NCBI RefSeq assembly: GCF_011075055.1
Contig: NC_058150.1
Span: forward strand, 1,178,001-1,242,000
Direction of reading: 5' to 3'
From: Mangifera indica
Taxonomy: Eukaryota > Streptophyta > Magnoliopsida > Sapindales > Anacardiaceae
DNA: 64,000 bases
The notes beneath the pieces are model-generated. The model was not told the origin of the DNA, made no database searches, and was given only the letters and a program-made list of their open reading frames with translations. A program made the position numbers and the translations under genes. Shown piece by piece: positions 40,652-54,695 of this stretch. Each line of letters opens with the position of its first letter. The first letter of the stretch is position 1.

Positions 40652-41461
40652 TAATATAAAATACAATAAGATGATGAAATATTTAGAATAGATACAATTA
40701 CACGTGGTTATGAGTCATCCCAGGCTAAATTCAATGTATCTAACAGTATTCATAATCTGTATCATATTAAGACCCACTTTTAATTGATCGTATAGGTCGT
40801 ATTGGCCCATGACATGACACGACTCAAGACACTTTAGATTGTAGCTTTTTTAATTTTTAGTAGACCACTTCACCATAATATATATTTATTTTTTTAATTT
40901 TATTATTTTAAAATTTTAAAATTTTTTTTATGGTGTTAAGCTAACCTTAAGGTCCTTGACACGACCGGCACAACCCAACCCATGGATCATGCCTTTTCCA
41001 GCAGGTTGGTCTGGCCCGCGGCACATCTATCTATATACAATAAAGGGAAATTTCATTAAAATAATATATTTTCAATACGCTTAAACAATTTTAACAAATT
41101 TTTATTGATTATATGGATATAACAAATATTTCAATTTAATACCAGTTCTACTCTTATTTCTGACCCTGATAACCGTAGCAAACATTTTTTGTCCAAAATT
41201 TCATCTCAAAGTCAATAAAAACAAAAAATAAACTGACAAGAAAAGTGATTGTTAGTTAATGGATTTGCTTATTAATTATAATATAAAATATAATTTGTGT
41301 GAAAAGACTGTTTTTATTTGCTGAAAATTGATATATTTTTCCTCTGTAGAAAGTCTGAGTATGAAAACCCCCGTACATGTGATTATATCTAGTCATTATA
41401 TATCATACTTAGTTAATATTCACCACATTAAATCTCTATTTATCACGTGTTATCACGTGTT

Positions 41462-41463
<2 letters not shown>

Positions 41464-41535
<72 letters not shown>
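41464..41535. repeat. (TA)n microsatellite, about 72 bp
   Basis: Uninterrupted TA dinucleotides, preceded by a direct repeat of tatcacgtgt. Confidence 0.95.
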
Positions 41536-41537
<2 letters not shown>

Positions 41538-41804
41538 ATTATATCTGTGTAATTATAAAATGTTCACATTAATTTTTATATTATAGTTTTTTCATCCCAA
41601 TTGGAAATTGAGTTGACAGTGATCTTCCCATGGAAAGAATTTTCCATAACTATATATAATATGAAGCGCATGGATCGAAAGTCTTTGATAAGGATAATTA
41701 ATTTAAGAAGGGTTCATCAATATATAATTATTTAATTAATAGAGTTTCATGAACTTTATGTAGAGTTTTTCCTTGATTATTTATCATGAGAGAAAATAAT
41801 AAGG

Positions 41805-42684
41805 TGGAAAAGCAGGGCCAAAGGACTATTTCCCACCCAAATTTTATTCTAATCTGAAAGATATACCTATGATAGATGAAAAACTCAAACACCCACTCAT
41901 AAGGTAATTTTTATTATAATTTTTAGTTAGAAGTAAAAATAAAAATGTCATTTTATCACTAAACCATAAAAAGTTAAAAATTTATATTATTTCTTCTCTT
42001 AATATAGAAAACTAATAATTTGCCCTATTATTAAACTTTAAAAAACTAGGGTAAGTTCTTCCATCTTCGGCAACTGGTTGTCATTCTTGTCGTTGGCCAG
42101 CGTTTCCACTATCTTCTTCTCCCTTAGATGACATTTCTATCGAACTGATTTCGTCGGACAAATACAATTCGTCTTCATGTTTTCGATTGAAAAAAAATGA
42201 ATCATTTTCGTCTAGTTGATAGATTGACATCAAAAGAATCTTTTGATGCTGATCCATCAATTAAACGAAGACAATTCATCTTTGTCTGGTCAAAGGGATT
42301 CGAACGAAAACGATTCGTCTTCATCCAACGAAATTGGTTTAGTAAATATCGATGACTAGAAAAAAAGATGGTGGAAACATTGATCGACAGCGAGAAGGGC
42401 ATCCGATTGTTGGAGATGGAAGAAAAAACCTTAGGGGGAAAATACTATTTTTCAAAATTCAATTTAGGGGGGAAATAGTAAGTTTCTTAAATTAAGGGGG
42501 GAAATGAAAATCTTTAAGGTTTTGGGTTTAATAGCAAAATAATGATTTTACCCTTGAGTCTAACAAAAAAAATCTAATAAAAGTTAATCTATAGATGAGT
42601 ATTTAAGTTTTTAAACTAGCATGAATATACTTTTGAGATTTAATTAAAACTTGGATGGGAAATAGTCTTTTGCCTTGGAAAAGT
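41805..42684. mobile_element. MULE-type foldback MITE, copy 5, with target duplication
   Basis: Element body 41814-42675 (862 bp). Left end agggccaaaggactatttcc; right end, reverse-complemented, aggcaaaagactatttccca. Flanking 9-mers are tggaaaagc (41805-41813) and tggaaaagt (42676-42684), one mismatch. The arms are AT-rich and inverted. The core (42050-42420) is richer in GC and carries several copies of an attcgtcttcat-like word in both orientations. There is no transposase. It is the best-preserved full-length copy together with the one at 2217. Confidence 0.78.
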
Positions 42685-44741
42685 ATAGTTTACTTGGAAA
42701 AAAGAGGGCATTCAAATAGTAAAAAGAATGAGTTCGAAATTTATTAGTGATATATTAAATTCTAATTTTCCCAATATAATTTACTTGGAAACAATATTCA
42801 AAACAAATTTGATTATTTATTTGTTAAATATAAAATCATGATTATATTTCCTAAAAAATGAAATTGGTTTGATAACAACCACAGACATCATAAGATTTTA
42901 TGACAAAATAATATGATAAAAATAAACTATCAGTTAAACTATGAACCAATGAGTTTGGACTTATTTTACTATAATTAATCATGATTTATATCTGTATAAG
43001 ATTGGCTCTTTATTTTCAATCAAACCAATTGATTCGATCTAATTTTTAAAACTATGATTACACATATTATAATTTATATATTTATAATTACGTATTTAAA
43101 AATATATATAGGTAATTTTATTTACTATAAATCCGTGATATTCTCCCGATGATTTCAAAGTGGGGTCTCTTCTACACTGAAATATTGCTCTAGTTTTGAG
43201 AGTTGTTCCCTAGAATTGGCTCATTCAGTTGGTAAGCAGAAGCAGCAAATGGAATATCTGATTCAGTTGAATTATATTTATGTATTAAATTGTCAGAGAT
43301 GTAATATTTATAGTTATCCAATGGCTTGAAAATCAAAGAAACGAAACAATATTGAAAGGAATTGACCTTTGTTTCGTCGAGCAAATGATTGTCTTCTTGA
43401 ACTTGTTTTCCCTACCATTTGTCACGCCCCAATTTGAGGTCTCTAATTATATGTCAAGTGGGTTTTATAATTTTAAACAAGATTTTTATATTATATGGTT
43501 ATGTATTTTCAAACAAGATATTATATAATATATGCTTTTACATGTGCAAGTTGAATCCGTATATTTAACATCTTGTTTTGTTAGGCAAATTATATGATTT
43601 TTTTTTTTTAATGACAGAGGGCAATGTTATGTATATGATATATCTAATTTTAAATATTTAAATAATATATTAAAATATGATTAAATATTATCTAATCATA
43701 TAATATTAAATTATTTAAATACCTAATCAAATATTTAAAATTAAATTAACATAATTTTATTTAATAATTTAACTCAAACAAATTCAAACACTACCATATT
43801 TTATATAAATAACTTGTATATTTTTGGTGGGTTAACGCTAGCCCACTATTGATCCATATTTTAGTCTAAATCTTATAATTTTTTAGTAAGATTATGTTCA
43901 TTGGATCGGTATGATAGAAGCAAATTATATGTATTATTAGTGTGGCTTGAATCATATAACACACATATATCTCTATCCCCACTAAAACTTTTTTATAAAA
44001 ATATAAGGAAACTAAAAAATTGAAATTCATATTGTTGATGATGGTGAAAATTTTGTTGTCAAAAAATGTAAGATTAATAGTGTGATTTTACGAAAATAAT
44101 TAAGAATTAATAATCGAGACGGTAATATATTTAAAGTGGTTTAACCTATTACTTTTGAAGTATATACCTATTGTTATATTGTTGTTCTTTTAATAAGACT
44201 TCGAGAATAATTATAAATAATTGTAAATTATCTTACCTTTACCTCCATACATTATTCAATTTATAGGGTTAGAAGAAAGTATGATAATATAATTATACAA
44301 AAAAGATATTAAGAAAATGCGATAAAAAATTCATATTGTTATCTTGCTGAAATACAAGATAATGATATAATAATAGAGTGAGTAGATTAAGAAACGGTTA
44401 AAACGGTTAAAAATCATTCTTTATATTGTTTAAAGGTTAGAAGACTTTGATCTATATTTAGAATCGATCTATGTAATATAAGTGACACGAGAGTAAATTT
44501 TTTAAATTATACACATTTTTTTATCGAGTTTATGGTGGTGCTTGTATTAAGTGACAAATTAATTGGAAAACTGAAATTTAAACACGTTAAATACTTAGAG
44601 CTTGTACAAATTAGATTGGCTTGTACACGTACAACAGAGGATCCAATTTCATTAATACTGACTGACTAAAATTAAAGTTCTGAACCGTAATACTTCTTTA
44701 TTACAAAAAAAAAAAAAAAACAAAGACTTCCTGAGATTCCA

Positions 44742-45835
44742 TTAAATTTCTACTGAGTTTTTGAATTGCCAGAGTTCACCCATGTTCCACATGCCATCTT
44801 CAGCTAAATCATATTCAACCCAACTGTTATTTTCAGCTCCTAATTGACAATCGTTAAGTGGGTTGTTGAAATCTCCCTGATTTGCCATGGTTTCCAAGTA
44901 GAAATCCCTGGGAAACGTGCTGTATTGATACTGAAAAGGACTCGTTTGGTAGTCTGAAAACTGAGATATTTGAGTAAAATTCATTGAGTCTGATGAGGAC
45001 ATGCAAGAATTCGTGCCATGTTCGGAGTCTGAGTTCATCTCTTGATGATAAAAACCCCCCTGGTGACCTGCAATTTTTGTCGGTGCCACTGGCTGGAGTG
45101 ACGATGAGGGTGATGATGATGTTGAAATATATTGCTGAAAATTAGAGTGAGGATTAAGATTAACAGTTGAAGAGGAAGAAGATGATGATTCGTTAATTTT
45201 CTGAAGCAATCTGGGAATCCAGAAATAACGAATAACATCCTGAAATGCTGTGCTGTTTGCATCAATCTTCAGATGCCTGGCTTGTTTCTGCACGCGAGTT
45301 CTCCAGTAGTTCTTGATTTCATTGTCAGTTCTTCCTGGTAAATGCTGAGCAATCTTCGACCACCTAAGAACAAACAAATCCATGAATTTTCAGCTTAAAT
45401 TTTTCTCGAGAAAATCAAGCTTTAATACAGAATAATGCCAATTTAGAATGATTTTACCTGTTACCCCACTTAGAGTGAAGTTCAAGAATGGCCATCTGTT
45501 CTTGAGGAGTAAGATTTCCTCGCTTCACATCTGGTTTCAAATAATTCAACCATCTCAATCTGCAACTCTTCCCTGTCCTCTTCAAGCCTTCAACCCAACA
45601 AAAGAAAATTACACAAGGTCGATCAAAAGCTTGTTAAAGTAAGAAATGGAGAATCGAAGTTACCAGAGCGTTTTGCTAACAAATTCCACCGGCGTTCGCC
45701 GTGGCGAGATATGCAGTGAATGAGGAGAGTGTCTTCTTCCAGAGTCCACGGCCCTCGCCGGAGCTCATCAGAATCACTTTCTGCAGAAGCGCTTGTGCTG
45801 ATCTTACTGAAGGAAGACATGGAGTCTTCTCTCAT
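44742..45835 (-). CDS. R2R3-MYB transcription factor, MYB62/MYB116-like
   Basis: Nuclear DNA-binding activator or repressor. Three exons, 45835-45664, 45587-45458 and 45363-44742, give 307 aa; the 130-nt middle exon is the classic R2R3-MYB size. R2 (about 27-75) has [20 protein letters not shown] and [21 protein letters not shown]3 (about 80-126) has [20 protein letters not shown] and [20 protein letters not shown]. Downstream, [20 protein letters not shown] and [10 protein letters not shown], then a Ser-rich region and an acidic/aromatic tail [10 protein letters not shown], point to subgroup 20. Within it MYB62/MYB116 look closest (phosphate-starvation and gibberellin links for MYB62, from the literature). 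ATG at 45820 is an alternative start five codons in. R2 reads [14 protein letters not shown] where relatives usually have HGEGRWN and AKC/SG, so its recognition surface may differ slightly. Confidence 0.93.
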
Positions 45836-46028
45836 TAATTGAAGCTAAAATGGGGAAGTCGCATGCAAGGAACTGAAAAAATATAAATGACACTTAGAGG
45901 TTAATTTAAAGCTTCACGCCTTCTTCTAATTTGCTGTACTTAAAGCGACTTTTCAAAGACGCAGAGGGTAAAGAAGGAGACAGAATATAGAGTTTCCATT
46001 GAACTTCCATTAGTCCAACACTTCAGCC

Positions 46029-46038
46029 ATAAATATAG
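46029..46038 (-). promoter_or_regulatory. TATA-like box of the MYB gene
   Basis: On the minus strand ctatatttat lies about 195 bp upstream of the MYB start codon. The spacing is suitable for a core promoter with a leader of about 160 nt. Weak evidence on its own. Confidence 0.35.
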
Positions 46039-48789
46039 AAAAAAAAAAAATAACAGAAAATTTTTCTAAACAGTGTTTCAACGGCTGGCTCCAAACGGAG
46101 ACGCCTCAGTCTTGGTGGCTGGCCCTGTTTAGTTTAATTTGATTCAAATTTGTTTAATTTAAATTTAAACTAAGTTTAAATTAAAAAAGTTTGATCTTTT
46201 TTTAAATCAAGTCAAACTTGATCTAAATGGTGTTTAGCTTGGTTCGCTTTGAATTTATTATTCTGATTCATAACTTGAGTTCGACGCATATCCATAACTT
46301 AAATTTATCGTTTCAGTTTGCGACTCATTTTCAAAACATATTCTTTTTGTCTATTAATTATTAGGTAAAATAAAATCTTTTTGTTAATAAATTAGAAACT
46401 TAAATTACGTATTTGAGTTATAAATTAAAATAAAGTTTAAACAAAATTGAAGAAAAACCATTTTTTATTTGAGTCGAACTCAAACCACTTTTAATTTTAG
46501 TTTGATAAACTAAAATTAGACTTAAATCAGATAATTATTTATTTAAATTAAACTCAAATTAAAAAATATTTAGAAATTTTCCGTCCGTATCCGTCGCTTT
46601 TTTATCACTTGGATGTCCATAATCAAGCACTCTACAAGGATGGCCCCAGATTCCTCCAATTCTTTGCCAAAGAAAAGACTATACGCTCAAGACTCTTTCA
46701 AGCCGTCACACAAAAGGGCAAAAAAATTATTGTTTCGAAGATTTTTTTGGCTTGTCCAGTGGGGTTTTTATTTTTATAAAAATAAAATAATCAAATTTAG
46801 GTTGCGAGAAACACGGATTCTTTAAAGGCCACGTGTTATATCAGTGATTAACCTCTCATTTTCTTTTTTATGGATATTATTTTGTTTTATAATGTTTAAA
46901 TTATTTTTATTTTATTTTTGTTCATGGAAGACACATTATTTTTTTTAAAAAAAGTTCAATGATATTCTCTTATCTATAAAGTGTCCCTATAAAAATCATC
47001 ACACTAATGAAACTTGTTCGTACGATTATGATTAGTAACTAACTATAGCATCATCAATCGAGTTCATCCCTTATCCACTATATCAACTTGACATAACAAT
47101 ATATTCTTGATTTAATTGAAAATCCAATCAATATCCGAGAGAAGATTTTCATAATTTTCTTTTCTCTTGGTGTCAATAAGAGAGTTTTCTTCTCATCCTA
47201 GTAAGAAAAACTCTGATATTATAAATATTTTTCCAAGTTAAAATAGTTTTAAATCTTATGAATTATATGTAAATTAGGATATTTCTGATAGTTGTATTTA
47301 GATGTAATCTGTCCTCTTAATTCTAATATGCTTCTTCGTATATTTTGTTACATTAATTAATAATAATACGATAAATATAAATTTTCTGACCATTTAGTTA
47401 TTTATATTACATTGTAGTAGATTTCAGGATTTTTTTTTTTTTTCCTTATAATTGTTGTTGTCGTCTAAATTGCGTAAGATTCGGAATAAAATCTTACCGA
47501 TGAAGTCATTTGATAACGTGTAATTTATTGTATCTCGCTTCATCTTCACTTCTTAGAAATTTACTAGAAACTCGATGGAGACATTGACGTCGGTGGGGGG
47601 CCAATCAAGACAGGTCTAGTGCCCTTTAGCATCATGAAGTTGCACATTTTCCATTTAGATATTCTCTCCATTGGCAGCAGGACTTTCGTGGTGTAGACGA
47701 CTAACAAATTGACTAAGACATATAAAATATAGATTTATGAGATTAATGTTGTAAGACTAAAAAGAAAAAAAAATCATGCTAATATATTTTTTCTTGTATA
47801 TGAATATACGTAAAAACAAATTATAGAAAAAAAAATCAAATTGTTGATATAAACAATTTCACATCAAACAAGACCTGATAATCTTGAATTAATATAAATT
47901 TATTATCTTTTATTTTTTTTTCACAAGAAATATTTAAAAAGCAAAAAAGTAAAACTAACGAAGACTACATTAAACGGATAATATTTTATGATTTATTTAT
48001 TATATATTGATTGAATAAACATTAATAGTGACATTATTTGTAGAGACATTATCAGTCACTCTCTTTAAATTTTCTACTAAGGGTTATGTTTATGAAAAAA
48101 AAAAATCTCGCTTTAAATTAAAATTAAGGGTGATTTATTAATGTAAACTTTCCATCTTCCTATTTTTGGGACATTTTTTAAGTGATAAAATCATATGAAG
48201 CCTTTCAAAGGGCAAAATGAAGACTAAAACTTATATAATATCTCACAATTTTAAGTGGTTTGATATATGATTAGAAACATTATCCAAACCAATAAATAAT
48301 CTTTAATTTTTTTTTTTTAAACTTCTTTATGGCGCTATGAGCACCCTGACCCATGTCTTTTTTATTTTTTTATTTTTTTAATTTGGTGTTGAGTCAATTG
48401 AAAAATAATAAGTAATTTATTTTTCTAAAATATGCAAAAACTTGACTTGACTTAAAAACATAAGCTCAGGGCTGAAAATTTAAGTTCCAATATTCCATGA
48501 CGAAACATGATATTAATTTCTTTGGTATAATTCAATTTGATTTCGAACTGTACATTTCCTGAAATCGGCATGTGGTCAAGCACTATGTACCATTCAAACT
48601 TTGATGAAACAATTTGTACCCTTTAAGTTTGAAAAATTTATTTTTCACCCATTTACATTAGTTTTAACTATCAAAGCATATTTTTGTCATTTTTATATAA
48701 TGTATAATAGGTACACCCATAATAATACAAATAAAATGTAAAATACAATTTCATTCTAACTATTTTATCTTTTATTTTTATTTAAATTT

Positions 48790-49266
48790 TTCTTTCCTTC
48801 TTGTTTCTCCTTCTTTTAGTCATTGAAAACCACTAATAAGAGAACTGACAGATGTAGATATGATTAGAGCTTGTACATGTGGCAAGACGATAAAATCAAC
48901 TAAAACAAAGCTCATCAATGACATAATTAAGCGAAAAACAATAAATTTGTCAGTTGGTGATAATGCAAAGATAGCAAAAAGAGAAGACAAAGAGTCTCGT
49001 TAAATAATATTTTTTAATAATTATTTTTTCTTTCCTTCTTGTTTCTCCTTCTTTTAATCATTGAAAACCACTAACAAGAGAACTGACAGATGTAGATATG
49101 ATTAGAGCTTGTACATGTGGCAAGACAGTAAGATCAACTAAAACAGAGCTCATCAATGACATAATTAAGTGAAAAACAATAAATTTATCAATTGGTAATA
49201 ATGCAAAAATAACAATAAGAGAAGACGAAGAGTCTCCGTTAACTAATATTTTTTAATAATTATTAC
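48790..49266 (+). repeat. Tandem duplication, 2 x about 239 bp
   Basis: Copy 1 at 48790-49028 and copy 2 at 49029-49266 share long identical blocks such as agagaactgacagatgtaga and gattagagcttgtacatgtg. About fifteen differences were seen. Not obviously part of a known element. Confidence 0.85.
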
Positions 49267-50684
49267 AATAGACAAAAATATTTATAATTTGTTGAAACTT
49301 GAGAGACAAAGTATAATTCAACATAAAAAATATAATATTCTTGTGTTTTTATAAAATTTATAAAAAAATATATATGTATATTAATAAATTTTATTTACAG
49401 ATATAAGGAGAAAATATAATTTTCCAATTGAAAGATCCAAAATCGTGGGATAGAAATATAGGAAACGTGCCTGACTAAACAACACAAGATGAATAAATGA
49501 TCATAATCTGCGAATCAAAACGTGGATGAATTGTTCTTGGTAGGAATCAAAAGGCATGAATTTGTCTACCCTCGTTGTTTGTTCTGTGGTTCCTGTTGCC
49601 CCATCCATTTTCAAAATAAAGCGCAAAGACAAGAGGGGAGGGAAAAGTCCGTCGGCTAAATTTATCAGTGCAGCAATATTTGACTCTTCATTATTAATCC
49701 CAAGTGTAATGTATCCTTGTCTTCCACGTATCACCCATGTGTCACTATACACATATCTTTTAGGGTCGGTCTATATGTGTTGGTTTAAGTCGAATTCAAT
49801 GTCCGATTTAAAATTACTTTATTTTGTTTATCTCTCTAATAATATTATTCATATTTTTAATAATTTTTAAATATATAATACATCAATTTGAACGAAACTG
49901 TATTCAAACTTAAATTGAATTTTATAAATTCGATTTGACTTTAAACCAATCCCAAACCTAACTTGAAATTGCGGCTAATAATTTGTACAAATGTAAGTGA
50001 TAAGCTTTACAAAACTGAATTTATAATTGTCATGTGATTAATTGTAAAAATATAACTCAAATAGTAGTTGAATAAGCTTAATTATATATGTAACTTAAAT
50101 GATAAAAATGATTCCCTTAACTTAATCCATATCGGACGGATAAATTTGGGTTGATCACCCAATTCTTTGATCGAACAACCATTATTTAAAATCTCTTCAT
50201 TCATAGGTATATATATTAGTAAATTAAAAAATATATACAAATTATTTTGTTAATTTTTAGGCTCTTACGTGGCTTTGTGTTTGTTTCCGGGATTTCCACA
50301 TAGCAGTCGTGGATCTTACAGCTTGGCTCGGTGACATTTGTTCTTCATGGAAAATTATTGCAGAAATTAACGACCGTGACAAGACAAGCAATTGGTAGAG
50401 ACAAAATAAAGATCAGAAACTGAGTACTGAATGACAATTAAATTAAATAAACATACTTTATACGACCGCAGAATTCTGATAAGACTGATAGTAACGGTGG
50501 CTGATATGCTTCTTTTTATAATTTAAATTCAAATTAAATAAATTTAAATTAAGTTAAATCTATTTTTAATATCAAACTTTTATACCTATCCCCTTTTATT
50601 ATATAATGCAAATACATAAAAATATTTTTTAACTATTAAAATTATCCTGAGAATATAATAATACATTATTAATATATTTAAATG

Positions 50685-50689
<5 letters not shown>

Positions 50690-50768
<79 letters not shown>
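50690..50768. repeat. (TA)n microsatellite, about 79 bp
   Basis: Uninterrupted AT dinucleotides, the longest of the three in the window. Confidence 0.95.
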
Positions 50769-50771
<3 letters not shown>

Positions 50772-53700
50772 GATAACGTTACTCTAATCGTTATCTCATT
50801 AATTTGTCTAATCTGGAAGATAATTAGATAAGTAACACAAATGAAGATCAGGCGTGATTGTCGGCTACAAACAAAAATTATTATAAAGTTGAAGAAAAGA
50901 AAATAAAAATCACATCATTGAATTGATTAAATTTCACGCAGCCCTGAGATTATGACAGTAATTTCGTTGACAGTCTCATTGCTGTAAACGGAGGCTTTTT
51001 TCCTTTTTCGTGGGATTGAAAATTAGTTTAGTTTGATTCACGTGTACTCGAATTAAAATGTTTAATTTGTTTTTAAAATTAAATCAAATTTAAACTAAAA
51101 AGAATTTAATTTGATTTGGCTTGTGAGAAAAGTGAATGACTTTATTTGAATTCTATTAAAACGGCATTAACACTGATTTACCCATGATTAAGGAAAACTA
51201 AAGTGGCTATGATCGAGTCCAATACTTCGTTTTCAATTGGCCCATCCTCAATTTTTGTAGAAACTGGGTTTTAACAAAAAATAAAGACATGCTTGTTTTC
51301 TACCCAATTTAGGTGTGGGCTAACTTCAGGCCCAATATCTATTTGGGCTTTAAATTATTATTTTCAAGCTCAATACCAATTATTGTTATTATTGGGGACT
51401 TTTTTAGAATTGGTTGAATTTTACACTTTGACCTCTTAAATGCAATTGATCAGCTCTAAAAACAAATATTGAATTATTTAGAATTTTTTTCTGAGTCATA
51501 TTATATTATAAAATTTTGAAATATAGCACAGATGGGAGCCATGTGATTTTACGAAAGTAATAACCATAAAAAAGAGATTTTTAAAGTAGTTTGATTTGTT
51601 AGTAAAAAGTTTACATCTATTGTTACATTATTGATATTTTAGGGAAATTTGGTTAAGTAACAATATAACATGTAAAAATTGTCACACTTTCTATTTCCGT
51701 ACAATTTTATATTTGTAAAATAAGAGAAAATGATAATGTATTTAGATCATCGCACATTATATTTAAATATTTAAAGAAAGATGACCAAGTTATCTTGCAA
51801 TAGCCAAAGATAAATATGGAATACGATCTGTAATTATAAAAGGCTAAAATAAGATACTGAGGAGATCATAAAAACAACTAAAATTACCATAAACCATCCT
51901 TTCTCTTATTTTAGGATAAAATGGTTTCTATCTATGTTATGGGTTAATTTATAAGTAAATGACATATTTAGTCGTTGCATGACGTTTGAGTAACTAATCG
52001 TTTCTTTCGTACAATTCTATTCATTTTACTAAAAAAAAGGATGACTACCCAACACCATTTATTTCAATTATTTTGTTTTCAAAGTGACCTACCAAACTTT
52101 ATATTAGATTTTCCATTTATATGGGAACAAAGCTTACCATATCTTTTTAAGTCCAAGAATTTCCGTGTATCCATTTAAGAATAGGATCACAACAAATTCA
52201 AACTAAAGCGATGTTGGCACCACACCCTTAAAGTCAAAAGAACTAGGGCCTATTTCATCACAGTTTATACTTAGTTTCCAATCATAAATTGGTCAATCAG
52301 TTCTTTGACTTTAGAAACATTATACTGATAGGATTATTCCCATTAGGATATATTTGATTTGGGCATAACCAAGTTTAGAATCCGTTTAAATTTAAATTAA
52401 ATCAATAAAATTTTGTTTGGGTTTAAACTTATTTGATTATCGATAATACGAATAATATTGTAAGTGATATAAACATTATCACTAAATAAAAAAATAAATT
52501 AATTTTGAATTAAAATATTAAACTAAAGTTAGAATTTAAAATTAATTTGATCGAACCAAACCAATTTGGGTGAAATCCACCATTAATTGTTGTAGGTGAA
52601 AATGAGTTATCAATGTCATTTAATAAGGTTTATACCTATAAAAAGGTTGTACACTTATAAGAGAAAGGGAGCATAATATGATATTTCTATAATAAAATAT
52701 ATGTTAGTGACAAGTGATTAGACGGAATTAGATGGAATTAAATTAGGGTTTTGAATGAGAATGGCAGACCAGGGTTGGCAGATGTTGAATCAAGAAGAGA
52801 TTTTCTCAAGAGGCCAAATTAATTGAACTGCCACGTGCCTAACACACATCCCATATGCATCCAATTAACTCTCCTAACTATTTATAAGAGTGATTACCAT
52901 TTTTCCATGAAAACAGTTTCTCGCTATAGATGTCATAAACCATACTTTTTCGCTTAAAATTTATTTTTAATTTAAAAAAAAAAACTCATGCTAGAAGAAT
53001 AAGAATAATAATTTTGCTATCAATAAATGGAAAAGAATTACTATTTTACGGATTTCATTTTAATATTTTATACATCCGAGTTTAACTTATTTATATGTTT
53101 AAAAGCTTAAATTTCAAATTTTAGAATTCAATTTTAGAAACTCTAGATATCCCTCTTTGGCTGGTATCTTACCATCACCACTACTTTTGCACTATTGCCA
53201 CTACCATTTTGATTGAAAACTTATGGTGTGACAAAGTTACAAGATTGTGGGTGTGAGAGAGAGACTTGTTTGCAATGTTGGGAGTGTGAAATGGTTTGTT
53301 GGGATAAGGGGGTGGGGTTCGGTGGCAATAATAAGGGGTTGATTAAATGTGCAATAAAAATGTGAGAGATGATAGGTGTGAGAGAGAGAGTGGCTTATCG
53401 GAATGAATGAAGTGATGATAACAGTGATAAGAGATTGACTAGATCATTCATTCAAAAAAAAAGAAAACGGTAAAGGTGAAAATGAAAGGAGAAGAATAAT
53501 ATTTATTACAAAATTTATTAGCTAAATATAAATTTTATTGAAAGGCGAATTCAAACCAAACTTAAACAAAGGTTATATTAAACTTGGCTCGTTCAAATCA
53601 TTGAAGAAAATTAGTTAAATAAAAGAATGGTTCAAATATAAGAGAATCGCCAATGATGTGAGTTCCAATTCAAGCCAAGTTGAATGTCCATCTAAGTTGA

Positions 53701-54616
53701 AGTAGTTTAAATCGAATTTGCTCTTGATTAATCCTACCTAGACACAGCCACCTGGGCAAAATGAAGCTGTACCTGAAGGCATTGAAAGGCTCATTTTCTG
53801 CCCAAATACGCTTAGCAACAGCAACAGCAACCTAACAGTAACGTGGCCTCCCTTTGGCACGCTTTTTGCGGTGGTCCTGTGCATCAATTTATTAATGGTT
53901 ATGAACACGGACACAAACACTAACATATCTATTGAAATCAGTGACCACTTTGTTTATAAGATGTTATACACGTTAATGCATATGAGGTCTTGTTACTTGA
54001 TTAATACAAACCCTAATTCTCAGAGAGCAAAGGGTAACGCCCCAAACTCATAAGTGGTATTTAATTACCTGCTACTTGCCATTTTGTGGATAGAGTGCTT
54101 TCCACTAGTTAATAAGTATAAAAGGTTTGAATTTATCTCAAAGAAGAGTCTTACTTGCATTTTCCTAAGATTAAGAATTCTATCTAAGTCTAGTTTAATA
54201 ATAAGAGTCATAATAGAGTTTGGTTAAAATCCTAATATATATAAATATATTATTCTTTTATATAAGTATAAGAACAATTCAATAATAAATACATTTATTT
54301 TAACGAGATATGATAAAATATTTGATAATATTAACTTTATTAAAGATAACCCGATTTGGGATGAATTAAGAAAAAATATACTTTTTTTTTTAACTATTTA
54401 ATGATCTAATATATAAGCTATGATCTATTTATATCTGTTATTAGCGCACCAAGTAATTATATAAATCTTTTATACTGTAGACTTCGAGTCTGCCGACCTA
54501 CAATTCATAAAAAGTTCTCTTTCCTTATTGCCAAGTCACTTGTTATGGTTGGCTCCATATCCCATTCTTCAGTGTAAAGTAAAACTTCAAATAAAAAAAT
54601 TACAATTGCAGAAACC

Positions 54617-54627
54617 CTATAAATATA
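54617..54627 (+). promoter_or_regulatory. TATA box of the bHLH gene
   Basis: The sequence ctataaatata lies 69-79 bp before the ATG at 54696. It supports that start over the in-frame ATG at 54528, which would be upstream of transcription. Confidence 0.6.
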
Positions 54628-54695
54628 TAACACAACTCTCCATCCTCATTATCCAAACAAATTTCGGCTCTTCATCAATTTTCCATAGACCTGCC

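Larger units (their letters stand above)
38600..44741. other. Intergenic AT-rich DNA with transposons
   Basis: No gene is supported. It contains a dispersed-repeat copy at about 38780-39045 (ending gaatccacccc), long AT-rich low-complexity DNA (39100-40080), microsatellites, and the MULE MITE at 41814-42675. About 44600-44741 is likely the 3' UTR of the MYB gene. Confidence 0.45.
46050..54600. other. Intergenic AT-rich DNA
   Basis: 8.5 kb without a supported gene. It contains dispersed-repeat relics (46130-46560, 49770-49980, 51040-51130, 52350-52585, 53520-53720), a 239-bp tandem duplication, a (TA)n tract, GA-rich patches near 53240-53390, and two puzzling minus-strand open stretches (49501-49752 and 53743-53876) described as findings. 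Confidence 0.45.

Noticed and set aside
41328..41552. 74-codon plus frame ending in a long Ile/Tyr run
   Set aside because: The C-terminal half is translation of the (TA)n microsatellite.
42202..42402. 66-codon minus frame inside the MULE MITE core
   Set aside because: Produced by repeated attcgtcttcat-like words in the core; no transposase or other family similarity.
45485..45505. Shared 11-mer tggccatctgt between the hairpin arm (28028-28038) and the MYB R3-coding region, suggesting the MYB mRNA as a target
   Set aside because: Pairing beyond the 11-mer is poor, with about five or six mismatches clustered on one side. A shared 11-mer between a 32-nt arm and 64 kb of DNA is not unlikely by chance.
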